Source: Kingdonia uniflora (Eukaryota; Streptophyta; Magnoliopsida; Ranunculales; Circaeasteraceae). From it: DNA of 64,000 nucleotides. The first letter of the stretch is position 1; each line of letters opens with the position of its first letter. Under the pieces are notes generated by a model. The model had not been told where the DNA came from. It saw nothing but the letters and a program-made list of their open reading frames with translations, and did no database searches. The DNA is taken from the NCBI GenBank assembly GCA_014058105.1, contig JACGCM010002784.1:4402001-4466000 (forward strand), in the 5' to 3' direction. A program made the position numbers and the translations under genes. Below, one piece after another: positions 33,078-44,560 of the stretch.

Positions 33078-33509
33078 TTAAAGATGCTTAAAGGAAGACG
33101 GAAGAGACCATATGAGTTGAAGCGCCTTATCTTCATCCCCAACTTTAACTCCGATCGATTCCAATTCTGAAACGATCCCGTTCAAAGAACCTAGGTGATC
33201 ACCAATGCTCGTACCCTCATTCATCTTAAGTGTATGAAGTCGCTCCTTGAGGTATAAGTTATTCGAAAGACTCTTTGTTTGGTACAAACTTTCAGACTTT
33301 TCCCAAAGACCCTTTGCGGTCTTCTCTCCAGCCACGTTTGCCAAAATGTTCTTAGCGAGACAAAGGCATATCCCGCTCGCAGCCCTTGAATCTAGATCTT
33401 TCCAGCCCTCTACTTCATCGTCGTCCACTTTATGGGCCGCTATACCTTCAACCGAAGTTTTAGGTATAGGCTTCCCTTTTAGTGCCTTGCATAACCCACA
33501 TTGAATCAA
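33078..33509 (-). CDS. Gag-only copia gag (UBN2 domain), open stretch
   Basis: An open frame of 143 codons reads DDDEVEGWKDLDSRAASGIC, KGLWEKSESLYQTKSLSNNL and YLKERLHTLKMNEGTSIGDH, a classic copia gag with the W-x-K-L-E-x-x-Y-x-x-K motif. It would form the particle shell. It runs to the left end of the domain without a stop. The usual start, closer to the PBS at 33647, is in another frame, so the full protein is probably broken. This is the best preserved gag in the window. Confidence 0.72.
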   Translation of the reverse strand: MIQCGLCKALKGKPIPKTSVEGIAAHKVDDDEVEGWKDLDSRAASGICLCLAKNILANVAGEKTAKGLWEKSESLYQTKSLSNNLYLKERLHTLKMNEGTSIGDHLGSLNGIVSELESIGVKVGDEDKALQLIWSLPSSFKHL

Positions 33510-33635
33510 GATATTTTGGACTTGTATTTACTACAATCCAAAATTAATCTTCCCATCAAACTTCTCCACATCAAGCTTGATCGCGTTAGACTACATAGAT
33601 CTTCCCATCTTGCTACTCTACTTGCCTCAAACCTC

Positions 33636-33647
33636 GCTCTGATACCA
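33636..33647 (-). other. Gag-only copia primer-binding site
   Basis: On the minus strand TGGTATCAGAGC is an exact match to the initiator tRNA-Met type. Confidence 0.9.
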
Positions 33648-33649
33648 AT

Positions 33650-34266
33650 TGCTATGAAACACCGAGAGGGCAAATCGCACGCGAAAGTACAATACGATCA
33701 ACAAGAACTCGAAGAACCAACCCTAACCAAAGAGAATTCGAATAAAGGCAATAAAAACACAACACAAGGTTTAATTAGGTGAAAACCCTAAACAAAATCA
33801 AAACCAGCCCCGACAAGCACGATGAATTTATTATCACACTAAGGGTTACAAAAGGTTACAGAGATCACTCAAACCTCACCTCTACCCTTTCAGATAATCC
33901 CAGCAAGAAACCCTAGAAAGAAAACCCAAGAAACCTCTCTAGAGCTAAACCCTAGATTTCTCCCTTTTCTCTATCTAACTCTTTCTCACAGCAGAGAGGC
34001 CTTTAACATAGATTTTCTATTTATAGGCTTTCCATTAGGTCATCTCCAAAATACGCATTATAAGATAATCCATCGCTTTTGATCAAATCCCCTTTAAAAC
34101 AAATTTAGAAACAATCAAACAGAGCCAAAGTTGTTCGAACGAGTCCTGAGGTCGTTTAAACGAATTAGACAATCCCTTAGAATTTTGGCCCAAGCGCTAT
34201 TTTTGTTCGAATGACTTCCCTACTCGTTCGAACGACTTCAACAGTTTTTGAACCGTATTCCTAACA
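33650..34266 (-). repeat. Gag-only copia 5' LTR
   Basis: It starts TGCTATGAAACACCGAG and ends TTCCTAACA on the plus strand. It differs from the left LTR by small changes and by about 20 extra bases around a TTCGAACGAGTCC stretch near 34135. Three exact TTCGAA hexamers are present. Confidence 0.9.
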
Positions 34267-34746
34267 TGTGAGATGATAATTACAATGGGGGAGGGTCCCT
34301 TTTATAGGTTAAGAACCCAAATCTAGGGAATATACATAATATTTGAAGAATATGTTATCAATATTTTCTCCCAATATTACAGTCAATCACCAAAGATTCT
34401 TGTATTTAATTCTCTTGTAGAGATCTTTTTTCATTGAAACTCTTGCATATATCTTCAATATAAAATATCTCGAGGATATTGGATGCAATATCTTCTCTAA
34501 TCTTATTTTCTAATAATATTTGTGTATATATTTCTTTAGTCTTGAAACCAAATATATTGTGTCTTTGACATTTTGTACTATGAACTGCTGGAGACACTTT
34601 TACTTGAATTTAAGAGCTCAGTTTCAAATCTTTATCTTTATTGGCTACAATAAAACAAATATGCATGAGTATACATAATTAAATGGGAGGGACGACCAAA
34701 ATCCATATTTGGGTGTATGCAAAATCAAGTAATAATGCGCTTATAA
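34267..34746 (-). repeat. Athila-B 3' LTR, proximal part
   Basis: On the minus strand it begins with TTATAAGCGCATTATTAC (compare TGATAAGTGCATTATTAC in the 5' LTR at 46311) and continues to the TATA box AACCTATAAAAGGGACCC (34306-34289). Confidence 0.75.
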
Positions 34747-36240
34747 AATACCCCCAAAATTATCTTTTTGCTCATCTTGAGTAAAATAATATAAAAGCCA
34801 CTTTTGAAAGGAGCGCGATTGCATTTAGCATATACAACAAGCCGTTAAACCCCCAGGTTCAACCTGGTAGATAAGTACTATCTCGTGAGGGTTTGTACTG
34901 ACTATACCTGCAAAAGCTAATAATGACATTTTAGACAATTCTAGAAGACACGTGACATATTTCTTGTAAACTTATGCTCACTTAGTTATGATAAAAATAT
35001 AATGATGAAAAATCCTTAAATTTGCTATTCTTCCAAGTATTCTAAAGAATATTTTAAGCTTTCCCAAAACTAGAGATATTACCTATAGATTAGAAAGAGA
35101 TTAAAGTATTTTGCTTTAACTATATCTGAGTGTACAGTAAAAATAGTTTTATCGCCTAATGTGTTGTCTAGAATAATTTACTCAACGTTTGGTAGTCTAG
35201 TTTTTATTGGAATAAATTCAATGGTCAGTTCCACAAGTACTTTAGTCAATCCATTTTCGTAGTATTTTAATTTATTTTTTTGTAAGCTTTTTCTTTTGAG
35301 TACATTGTTTCTTAGTGAAGCCTTCATAATAAAAAGTTTTATATTGACAATCCCCACAAGTTGGCTAAGGTTGTCGGGGTGTGGTGTCCCATAATGACCT
35401 AGACTCAGGATTCTCACAAGTAATATTATTTTGTTTTGCTTTCACATAGTTCATGGTCAAACTTAAGATTGATAATAATATTTCCTGCTTTAGTTCTTAA
35501 TCATGCGTGTAGCCTTGCACCGTGAAAGTTTTTAGACAAAATTTGGCTTCTTATTTTTATGTTATGAATGAACTTATTATTAGAAAGTTTTCTCCCTTAT
35601 CGCAAATTATTCTTAACATAAATACTAAATTTCCCTTAAACTGTGCAAAAATCTATTGAATATAATAATTGCAAAACTACAGTGAAATGAATATTTTTAA
35701 AATATGCCAAGTTAACTTGACTTTGTTGCTAATGAAAAGATAGTACACCTTGTTTAAGATAGTCCAAAATATTATAATGTATACTTTGTACAATTTTAAA
35801 ATTTAGGCTTTTCCATACTATTTTTGTCAAGGTAAAATCTGTTTTAGTGTTTGGAAATTTGTCAAAAATATATCATAAATTGTTAAAGTGTCATTATTTA
35901 ACATTTCTTCATAAAACATTTAATGAAATAGTTTCCTACCCTCAAACTTTAATGAAATATTGCCCTCAATGTTTGAGACCAAGAAAATAAATAGAAGAGG
36001 AAAACTTAAATTTCTCACCTGAATGTGCTATGAGTTGCCTCCAAAGAAGCGCTAAGTTTATTGTCCTTTGCCAGACGAATGTACCCCTATACTTAAAATG
36101 ATGTTGTAATGGTATTATATGGGTAGAAAATATCATATCAAATATTCTGGATTATCTATAAATTTCCTCTCATCATCGGAAGTGTAGGACTCTGAGTAGA
36201 GTTTTAATCGCAGCTATTGACCTTTAAAATATTTTTGTTT
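34747..36240 (-). other. Athila-B 3' non-coding region with polypurine tract
   Basis: The minus strand ends in TTTTGGGGGTATT (about 34765-34748) just before the LTR. No frame is credible. The part from 35500 to 36130 matches Athila-A 13650-14268. The rest is the piece that Athila-A lost. A small hairpin, CAGGTTCAACCTG, lies at 34855-34867. Confidence 0.6.
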
Positions 36241-37565
36241 TAAGGATCCTCCACCTCTGCGGCTCCATGAGGATAATCAGCTTTTACCATAAATGGGCCA
36301 TGCTAACGAGATTTTAGTTTCCCAGGAAATAGATGAAGCTTGGAGTTATAAAGCAATACCTTTTTATTGGGCTCAAAGGTTTTTGCAGATAATCGATTTA
36401 TCGTAAAAAGCTTTGGTACATTTTTTGTAAATTTTAAAACTTTCATAACTCTCATAATGGAGTTCTTCCAAAAGTTAAGGGCCTTTGTGGCCCAAAGAGT
36501 TTTGTGTTCTAGATCCACAGGCAAGTGGCAAGCCTTCCTAAGGATAAGTCTATAAAGGGACATTCTAATTGTGGTTTTTTAAGCTGTTCGATATGCCCAA
36601 AGAGCGTCATCAACACGATTTGACCAGTCTTTGCAATAAGTTCGAATAACATTTTCTAAAAAAAATTTAATTTCCCAATTGGAGACTTCAACTTGACCAC
36701 TTATTTGAGGATATTAAGTTGTGAAAACTTTATGAGTGATAAATTTTTTTTTAATAAAGTTCAAAAAATACGATCATAAATATGTTTCCCGTCATCAATA
36801 ATAACTGCTCGAGGAGTGGCAAAACCAGTAAAAATGTTCTTCAGTAATTTGACCACAGGCTTAAGTTTATTTTTCTGACATGGTATCGCTTCAACCACAT
36901 TTGGGACATAGTAAATTACAATTAGAATATAAAGGTTTCCATGAGATGAAGGAAATGGAGCCCTAAAATCTATGCTGTAAACATAAAAAAGTTTAACAAT
37001 AAGAATGTTTTTTAGGGGAATAATGTTAGGGTGGGAAATATTACCAGTCCTTAGATATCTATCACAAGATGAATAAAAGGTTTGTGCATCATGAGTAGGG
37101 TGGGAAAAATTACCAGTCCTTAGATACCAAATTGTAGATTTTTTATAACCATTTTCTTAGCACTAAAATGCCCTCTATGGGCATAGGTGTGGCAAAATAT
37201 GAGTACGTTCTATAACTTATCATTTAGAATGCATTTCTTAATAACTTGCTTAGAACAAAACTTATACAGAGAAGGATCACCCCAACTAAAACGTTTAAAC
37301 TTGTGTAGGAATTTGGCTTTTTCTTGTTTAGACCAGTGGTCAGGAAATCATTCAGTAGCAAGATAATTGATAATATCGGCATACCAAGGTAGTTATAAAA
37401 TAATCATGAGCTGCTCAACAAAAAATATTTCTAAGATTGAGAAAAGATCTTCACGACCTTTAAGGAGAAGTCAGGATAAATAGTTCGCTATAATATTTTC
37501 AACACCTTTCTTATCTCGAATTTCGATGTCAAATTCTTAAAACAAGAGAATCCATCGGATTAACC
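36241..37565 (-). pseudogene. Athila-B integrase remnant
   Basis: In order on the minus strand: CSKQVIKKCILND and HAHRGHF-like YAHRGHFSAKKMV (zinc-binding region), a duplicated ISHPT-like phrase (GLVIFPTL occurs twice, near 37120 and 37050), MGPF-like IDFRAPFPSSHGNLYILIV, TPRAVIIDDGKHI, then SLYRLILRKACHLPVDLEHK at 36563. Stops and frameshifts are frequent. The duplication of about 65 bp (GTGGGAAATATTACCAG/GTGGGAAAAATTACCAG) is absent from Athila-A. Confidence 0.8.
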
Positions 37566-37570
37566 GAGGA

Positions 37571-38960
37571 TTAGCGTCCTTTTTGGATAATTCGAACAAT
37601 GATTTTTGACCTAACAAGATATGACCAAATTTTTTCTAAGGCCAACACAATGGCAAATAACTCATTCTCTATAGTAGAGTAATTAATTTGTGCATCATTG
37701 CGTGCGCGACCGGCATAGTAAATAACATGGGTTTTTGTATCTACTCTTTGACTTAAAACTGTTCTAACAACGTAGTCAGAGGCATCGCGCATCAATTCAA
37801 ATGGAAGATCCCATTTGGGCGAATGGATGATTGGAGCAGAAGTTAATAAAAGTTTAAGCTTCACAAAAGTACTAGAATATTCACCACCAAAGTGAAAATT
37901 AGTGTCTTTAGCAAGTAAATTATGCATGGGCTGGAAATTTTTGCTAAAATCTTTGATGATCCGACGTTAAAACCTGGCATGGCCTAAAATAATTGAATGG
38001 CCTTAACTGTTTGAGTAAGAGGTAAGGAAGAAATAATGTTGATATTGGCCTTATCAACTTTTATACATTTGTTGGAGATTATATGACTAAGAACTATCCC
38101 TTGTGTCACCATGAAGTGGCACTTTTCCCAGTTTAACACCAAATTGGTTTCTGTACATCATTCTAGCACGAGCTTCAAATGGTGCAAACAATCATCAAAA
38201 GAGGAACCAAACACTAAAAAATTATCCATGAAGATTTTAATAAATTTATCAACCATATTAGAGAATATGCTCCTCATACAATGTTGAAATATAGCGGGTG
38301 CATTACATAAACCAAATGGCATACGTCGATAAGTATAAGTTCTATAGGGACACATGAATGTGGTTTTCTCCTGATTTTCTAGAACGATGGGTATTTGATT
38401 ATATCCAGAATAAGAGTTAAGAAAGCTGTAATGACTCTTTCCAGCTAATCGTTCAAGCATTTTATCAATGAATGGAAAAGGAAAATGATTTTTCCTAGTG
38501 ACCGTGATCAACTTCCTGCAATTAATGCAAACACGCCACCCGGTAGTCGTATAGGTGGGATTAATTCATTGTTATAATTTTTGACTACTGTAATCCCTGA
38601 TTTCTAAGGTTCAACTTGAACATGGCTGACCCACTTACTATCCGAAATGGGGTATATGATACCCGAGTCTAATAGTTTGAGAACATCCTTCTTAATCACC
38701 TCCATCATAATGGAAATTAAATACCGTTGCATCTCACGCTAATTTTTAGCACCTTCCACGATGTGATGCATGCACATGGCCGGGTTAATTCCCTTGAAGA
38801 CTGCTATGGACAACCCTATGGCTAACTAATGTTTTCTAAGGACACTCAATAGTCTACATTCTTAATGAATATCAAGATTAGAAACTATTATCATAGGTAG
38901 AGTTTTAGAATTGCCCAGAAAGGTATACTTGAGAGTATTTTCTAATGGCTTTATGTCTAA
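37571..38960 (-). pseudogene. Athila-B reverse transcriptase and RNase H remnant
   Basis: The longest open piece, 38511-38158, reads MLERLAGKSHYSFLNSYSGY, RMPFGLCNAPAIFQHCMRSI and IFMDNFLVFGSSFDD. The second catalytic Asp of the F-M-D-D box is Asn. RNase H is in 37927-37571 (MRDASDYVVRTVLSQRVDTK, NYSTIENELFAIVLALEKI). Upstream, 38960-38512 holds the VVKKEVLKLL and CIDYRKL-type motifs with stops. The finger region matches Athila-A and Athila-C. Confidence 0.87.
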
Positions 38961-39187
38961 CTGGGTGGTTTAACAATAGATGGAATGGGTAAAGTAGTTG
39001 ATGGTTCAAGAGGTTCTAGTCTAGGTCTCCATTTGGACATGTTAAAAATAGGAGTTGAGTCGAGTAAGGCATTAAGCTCTTCAATGATTGTTTCTTAATA
39101 GAAGTCATCCCCAAAGTGTAGAAGACATGATTCTAATGGGTCCTCAAAAAAAGGATTTGGGGAAAGAGTTGTAAACTAGAGAGTCAA

Positions 39188-39765
39188 TCATATTAAGCTC
39201 AACTTTGTTATCGGCATCAAGGACTTGAGTATTATTGTTAAAATATTGAGTTTGATTTTTAAATCTCTCATAGATAGTTGTAAGACCCCATTAAAGCAAT
39301 TGATAATAACATGCGTAGTAGCAAGAAAAGGGCGACCCAATATGACGGGGATCCCACAACTAGGATTTGTCACATCTTTAGTGTCCAATACGACAAAGTC
39401 TATAGGAAAATAAGATTGCCAACCTTGATAAGAATATCCTCAAGGATACCATGTGGGTATCGTATTGACTTGTCGGCCAATTGGAGTGTCATCCGGGTAT
39501 GTTCTAGTTCTTTAAGTCCTAATTCCTAATAAAATGAGTATGACAAGCCATTCACAATAGCCCCTAAGTTAAATAATATCCTATCCACCTTGTGATCTCC
39601 AATCACACAAGGGATGGTCAGGCTTCCAGGATCACAAAGCTTAGGAGGGGTCAATGTTTCAGTCAATAAGAGTTTCTTGTGCACATTGATTTTCTTTTTC
39701 CTGATGCACCCTTCCTTTCGGATTAGATAAAGGTTGGCTAGGTAGCTTAGCTGGTGGTTTCTCAT
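39188..39765 (-). pseudogene. Athila-B protease remnant
   Basis: It reads VPCVIGDHKVDRILFNLGAI, where the catalytic D-L-G has become N-L-G, and, after a break, NPSCGIPVILGRPFLATTHV and FNGVLQLSMRD. The loss of the aspartate makes it inactive even apart from the frameshift. Confidence 0.8.
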
Positions 39766-39907
39766 TCAATGCAGTTACCAATTCTCATATCTGAGTCTTT
39801 AGATTATAAATAGATTGGGATGTAAAATTCTTATTTAGCAATGCCTGTTACTAGAATTTCATCATTTGATACTAAAATTATAGTGCTTTTTTTTTAGTTT
39901 CCATCGA

Positions 39908-41339
39908 TTATCGCTTAAAGAAAGAAAGGGTATCTTCCAAAGATGGTTTGGGTGGGAACTGCTTGCATGACTGAAAGTATTGCTGAGATGCTTGAGGATT
40001 AGGTTGAGAATATGGATTCCTAGGTAAATTATGAACTAAGGTTTGTGGTTCTCCAAAACCCGAACAAGGTTGGTTGTTCTTCAAAGAAAAATTTGGGTGG
40101 TTCTGCCAAGTAGGCTTATACGGGTCAAATGGCCTCATGTAGGTATTATTCAGAGCATTCAATTCTTCCTGACTGTCATTTATTTCATTAAACATGAGAC
40201 ATATATGAGTCACATGGGTGACATCATTACAAATGGTGCAACCCTGTTGTTGAACATGGTTCACACTACCCTTAGATTGATTAATAGTCATAACCTCAAT
40301 TTTTTGGGGAAGATTATCTAATTAGGCTTTTATTGCCATTCTATCACTCACCACATATAAACCATCTTTCTTGGTTATATAAACATTTTTTGTGCAGATC
40401 AAAATCCCATTATTCAAAGTTCTCAGCTAATGTCTTAAACTCCTCATAATCTCTTTCAGGTTAAAGGTCCTAGATTTTGCTACTATCTATGGATTCTAGC
40501 CTATAATGATTATCAAAGGTTATTCCACGATAGAAGATTTGAGCTAGATGTTGCTTCTCAAAACCATGATGGGGACATTGTAAAAGAATATCTTTATATA
40601 TAACCTATTCCTCGTCAAATGTTTCACTCTCATTTTGAACAAATTCAGCAATTATATTTCTAAGAGCAAGTACTTTTCCCATTGAAAACCATTCTGTTTT
40701 GAACTTGGTCTCCATTTGGTCCTATGAATTGGTAGATGCTGGTACTAATATATCAAGTCAATATAACTTGCTTTGTCTTTTAGTGAGAATTAGAATAAAC
40801 GAAGGTAGATGAAATCCTCAGAAAAATACTGATATTTTGAGAGTGCATAGATTTTCTTAAACTTGTAGACGCACTTATAAGGGCTCTCAGAATCAAGCCC
40901 ATGAAATGTAGGTAACATTTGGGTCATACTAAGCTTGATTTTATAATAGTTTGTCATGACGATTGGTAACACGATACACGTAGGCATATTGCTCACCGCT
41001 GGGGTCTAAATAGTCCATAAAAGATTTGGTAGCAGCCATGATCGGGGGTTCGACTTCTAGCTTAACAATAAGTTCAATTAGGTCAACTCTAGATGGATTA
41101 CCCTCCTTCAAAATTGGGGAAACTCGAGATGGATTACTCTCCTTCCAAACTGGGGATCCTAAGTCCTCTATTATATTGATTGGGCGAGGTACTCGTACTT
41201 TCTTCTTTGAATGGGGTAGTGGGCCATAAATAGGCAAGGGTTTTGGTAAATTTCCTAAACATTTTTCTGCACATGTCCAATTTGTCATGCACAAACTAAT
41301 ATGTGAGAAAAATTGGTACCTAGGGCAGTAAAAAATCAA
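39908..41339 (-). pseudogene. Athila-B gag remnant
   Basis: It begins in the region GNLPKPLPIYGPLPHSKKKV (41339-40941), continues through a capsid-like part (MLPTFHGLDSESPYKCVYKF near 40900; QCPHHGF-type text near 40570) and ends with GCTICNDVTHVTHICLMFNE, a degenerate CCHC knuckle, and the proline-rich tail QPNPQASQQYFQSCKQFPPK at 39908. At least three frames are used. A short direct repeat (GNPSRVSP/GNPSRVDL) occurs near 41100. Confidence 0.8.
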
Positions 41340-42842
41340 TCAAACCTAGAATTTAATACTTTAAATTTTTTTTAAATGTAATAATTAGGTCCTTTTTATA
41401 TTATTATATGTTCACAAAAGGGTAGGATGGCCAAAGGCTTTGGTTCCTACACTCCTCTGCGTCAATGTGCTAGTACTAGTTTAGCGTAGATGTTACTCCT
41501 CATCCCCGAGTGAGTAACCTTGTCGTACGTCAGCACTCGGAATGGTAACGTCACAAACCTTTAACCAGTATTTTTTATTGCTAGGTTGGAGCCGTATCTT
41601 GTTAATTCAGTATACCTATCCAGTGGGTGATGAAATCCCATGGGAGTCTTGCTACTTTTTTTATTATCAGTTATTTTGAGGTTCGGGACATTTAATTTTC
41701 GCATGATACAAATTTCTTCGTAACCCTGATGGGTGGTTCTACTTTATAGAGAGATTTTTGGGTGATGAAATCCCAACAGTCTCTAACAGTTTCTTACCTT
41801 TACTAATATTGAAATGAAAAAGAATCTTAAACACGTATATAACTCAATCCAACCACATCAAATATTTTATTAGAGCAGCATGTATTTGCATAGCCCACAT
41901 GATTTTATGTTTCTAGTGTCGGGGCCGAGCGGATATGAACCCCTTCTATATGTTAATTTTTAGATGTACCAACCTACAAGAAGTGTTTCCCGTTGAAGTT
42001 GTTGTCGCCCCTTTCCTTAAAGGGCCAAAGAAGTTACTGCCCCTTTACTTAAGGGGCACAAGAATGACAGATTTGATGATGCTTTCAGGTTTGTGTATTT
42101 TCAGTCTTCACTCTTTTTCTCACTTTAACTCTTTTTTATCGTGTCCCCGAACAAATCTAAAGAGAGAAGACAACAAATTAATTAGGTGGAATGGCTTAGC
42201 AAAGAAGACATGCTATAGTACTTTGATTTCAACACAGTAGTACAAGAACAAGAAGATGATGCTTTGATATATTTTTCTACTCATCAAATGGGTATTTAGC
42301 TCCTTACTGTCACCAAAAGAAACTCAAGAAGTGTAAATGATTTAATACTCCACATGCAATAACAAAATACTCAAAAGCAATACTACATGCCCTTAATTCA
42401 TACAACATATAAGATAAGATCAAGGTAATTGTCATTTTATGAACCCAATCACAGTTTCTAAATACTTATAGATTGCAACACCTATGAATTAATATCAACA
42501 ACACTAAATCAAAATAAATAAATAAGAACACTGAAAATTTATTGCTCTATGTGCTCCTTAATACCAACAACACTTCAATCTTTGCCAAAACTTTAATAGA
42601 AGCAGCCTAATATTTAATTCTATATCCTTTTAAAAACTACAGTAACTTAACTCTTAAAACTTTGCACTTCCAATATCATACAAAACGTAATTGTAGAATA
42701 AAAAAATTCAACTCAGTGAAGGTACTACAGTAGCACAAAAATCCCCAAAAGTATTTTTTTAATGTTAAGAAAAAAACTACAAAAATAAAAACAATAAGAA
42801 AAAGAAATCCGGTATTAGTAAGTGTTCGCTATCACCGTTACC
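41340..42842 (-). other. Athila-B untranslated leader
   Basis: It is colinear in pieces with the Athila-A leader. The 41440-41790 block contains the GGGTGATGAAATC phrase twice. The 41930-42060 block is rich in AAGGGG and includes GCCCCTTTACTTAAGGGGC at 42038-42056, a perfect 7-bp stem. No frame is credible. Confidence 0.6.
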
Positions 42843-42862
42843 TCCCCGACAGCGGTGCCATT
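42843..42862 (-). other. Athila-B primer-binding site
   Basis: On the minus strand TGGCACCGCTGTCGGGGAGG matches the Athila PBS type and sets the minus orientation. Confidence 0.88.
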
Positions 42863-42864
42863 TA

Positions 42865-43070
42865 ATAAAAGTATTTTTGGATCTCTAAAAAAAATACCCA
42901 CTCAAGTACGGTTGTAAAGTTATAGTAAGGATGAGTGGGATCGAACCACAGGGAGGTTGGGAAAATAAACACTTTTAGGCCGAATTAAGGTTTTCTAGAT
43001 TCATGCAAAGAAAGCTAAAACAAGAAAATGAAAAATGAGAGAGAGCTAAGGTTCGGACTTGGCCTCTACC
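42865..43070 (-). repeat. Athila-B 5' LTR, distal part
   Basis: It lies next to the PBS and has the typical LTR-end phrase (minus strand: ...GTTCGATCCCACTCATCC). The solo LTR at 43071 interrupts it; the LTR resumes at 45630. Confidence 0.7.
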
Positions 43071-43292
43071 TATAGTGTCCCGGATTTTTATTAATTTATT
43101 ATTATTTATCTATTATCATTTTATTTTATTCATTATCCATCATGCATCCACATACATCACCATTCATCATGCATCCTCATATTATTTATTTTATCAGGTC
43201 TTGTATTTTCTTCATTTTTTGTATTTCGGTGGTTTGGGCGGAGGAGGTTGAGTTGAGGTTTTGGGAGCCTGTGGTTGGCTTGGTGGAGGTGT

Positions 43293-43347
43293 GTTATTGT
43301 TGTTGTTGTCGTTGTTGGTGTTTGTTGTTGTTGTTGTTGTTGTTGTG
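43293..43347. repeat. GTT trinucleotide microsatellite
   Basis: Runs of TTG/GTT interrupted by GTC and GTG. Frames through it give artificial poly-Cys, Leu or Asn. Confidence 0.9.
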
Positions 43348-43434
43348 TGGTGTATGATCTGGGGGGATCTTAGGATTCTTTGAGTTTTTGTCAGTTTTCG
43401 TTGAGTGGAATCTTTTGTCCAGCTTTCGGTTCAT

Positions 43435-43695
43435 TTTTGTTCGAACAGCTCCTTTTCTATTCGAATAAATTTTTATCTGTTCCATTTTATTCAAACAAAC
43501 TTTTTCCTGTTTGAATAGACTTCAACCTGTTTCACTTTGTTGGAACAACTTTTTCTTCTATTTGAATAAGATGTCTGTTCAGTTGATTTCCTTCTATTTT
43601 GTTCTGTTCGAATAAGCCTTTTTCTGTTCGAATAAACTTCTACCCGCCTTGTTTTGTTCGAATAGAAATATATTCTATTCGAACAGAGGCGCGTT
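43435..43695. repeat. TTCGAA hexamer array in solo LTR
   Basis: Six exact TTCGAA palindromes (43440, 43460, 43607, 43627, 43657, 43678) and several one-base variants alternate with CTGTTC or CTATTC leads. The same motif type recurs in the copia-1 and gag-only copia LTRs. Confidence 0.85.
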
Positions 43696-44424
43696 TAGAA
43701 GACCAGGTTGGGTCTTTTCATGCGATTCTTGGCCGTTGGTTTACCTCGACATGAGTGTTGAAAATTAGGGTTTTAATTACCTATTCCATTCTCTCTTTCT
43801 CACTTACACTCTCTCTCACTCACTCCCGAAATTAGAATCTATTGTTCCTCTCTCGCTCCTTTGCGAGTTATGATTCAATTGTTGGGATTGATCTTCGCCA
43901 CTTCTTCGGTGAGTAATTCCCTTATTCCCCTTCCTTGTTAATTTGATTTCAGCTTCGGTGGAAGTCCTTTATGTTTAAGGGTTTGTGATTGTTGGGCTGA
44001 TTTTAGGGTTTTGTGCTTGCGGAGTTGTGGTTGTTACAGGTGTTGGGTTGATTGTTGTTGATTGTGGTGTTGAGGTCGAGGTTGGTTGTCTTTTTGATTA
44101 TTGGGTTGCGGTTTGTCATTTATCTGGCGAGTTTTCCCTTCCTTGCTAAATTCCTTTACTAATTTAATCAGTATTGTTTTAGAGGGTTATTCTTGATAGT
44201 GAGGTGTTTGTGATATAGTTATAGTCTATATTGTATTCTTCAATAGTTGTTATTTTAGTGCATATTTTCCTATTCGTTAGGCATGTTGGGTGGTGTTCTC
44301 TTTGTCTTTTAGGAAGTTGTGCTTTTGGGTGGTATTCTCTTAGCTTTGTGCTTGAATACTGTGTTTCAGTCTTGTAGAGACTGATTTTGCTTGGATGTTG
44401 TGACTTGTGGTTACTGTTCATCTG

Positions 44425-44560
44425 TGTTAGGATTGTTTGCCATCCTCTGAGGCAGGGGGTTATCTGATGTGTGTGCTGGCCACATTGGGGCTGTTGTATT
44501 AGGATTATTTACCCTTCTCTCAGGCAGGGGGTTATCCTATGTGTGTGGGCCGTGTCGGTG
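44425..44560 (+). repeat. Tandem duplication within solo LTR
   Basis: Two adjacent units of about 75 bp share GGCAGGGGGTTATC, TGTGTGTG, GGCC and a TTAGGATTRTTTRCC lead-in. The units have diverged, so the duplication is old. Confidence 0.7.

Larger units (their letters stand above)
31565..34266 (-). mobile_element. Gag-only Ty1/copia element (TR-GAG-like), minus strand
   Basis: LTRs are 31565-32160 and 33650-34266, with a perfect 5-bp duplication TGTGA (31560-31564 and 34267-34271). The PBS is next to the right LTR and the polypurine tract (GAGGTGGAAAT on minus, 32161-32173) is next to the left LTR, so it runs right to left. The interior, about 1.5 kb, encodes gag, a zinc-knuckle stretch and a protease/pre-integrase stretch, then goes straight to the polypurine tract. 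Integrase, RT and RNase H are absent. It is inserted in the Athila-B 3' LTR. Confidence 0.9.

Noticed and set aside
43142..43357. Cysteine-rich small protein
   Set aside because: The Cys run comes from the GTT/TTG microsatellite of the solo LTR; no signal peptide or start context supports a gene.
43435..43695. TTCGAA array as heat-shock elements
   Set aside because: Plant HSEs need nGAAnnTTCn spacing; here GAA and TTC are fused head to head without the two-base gap, so the consensus is not met.
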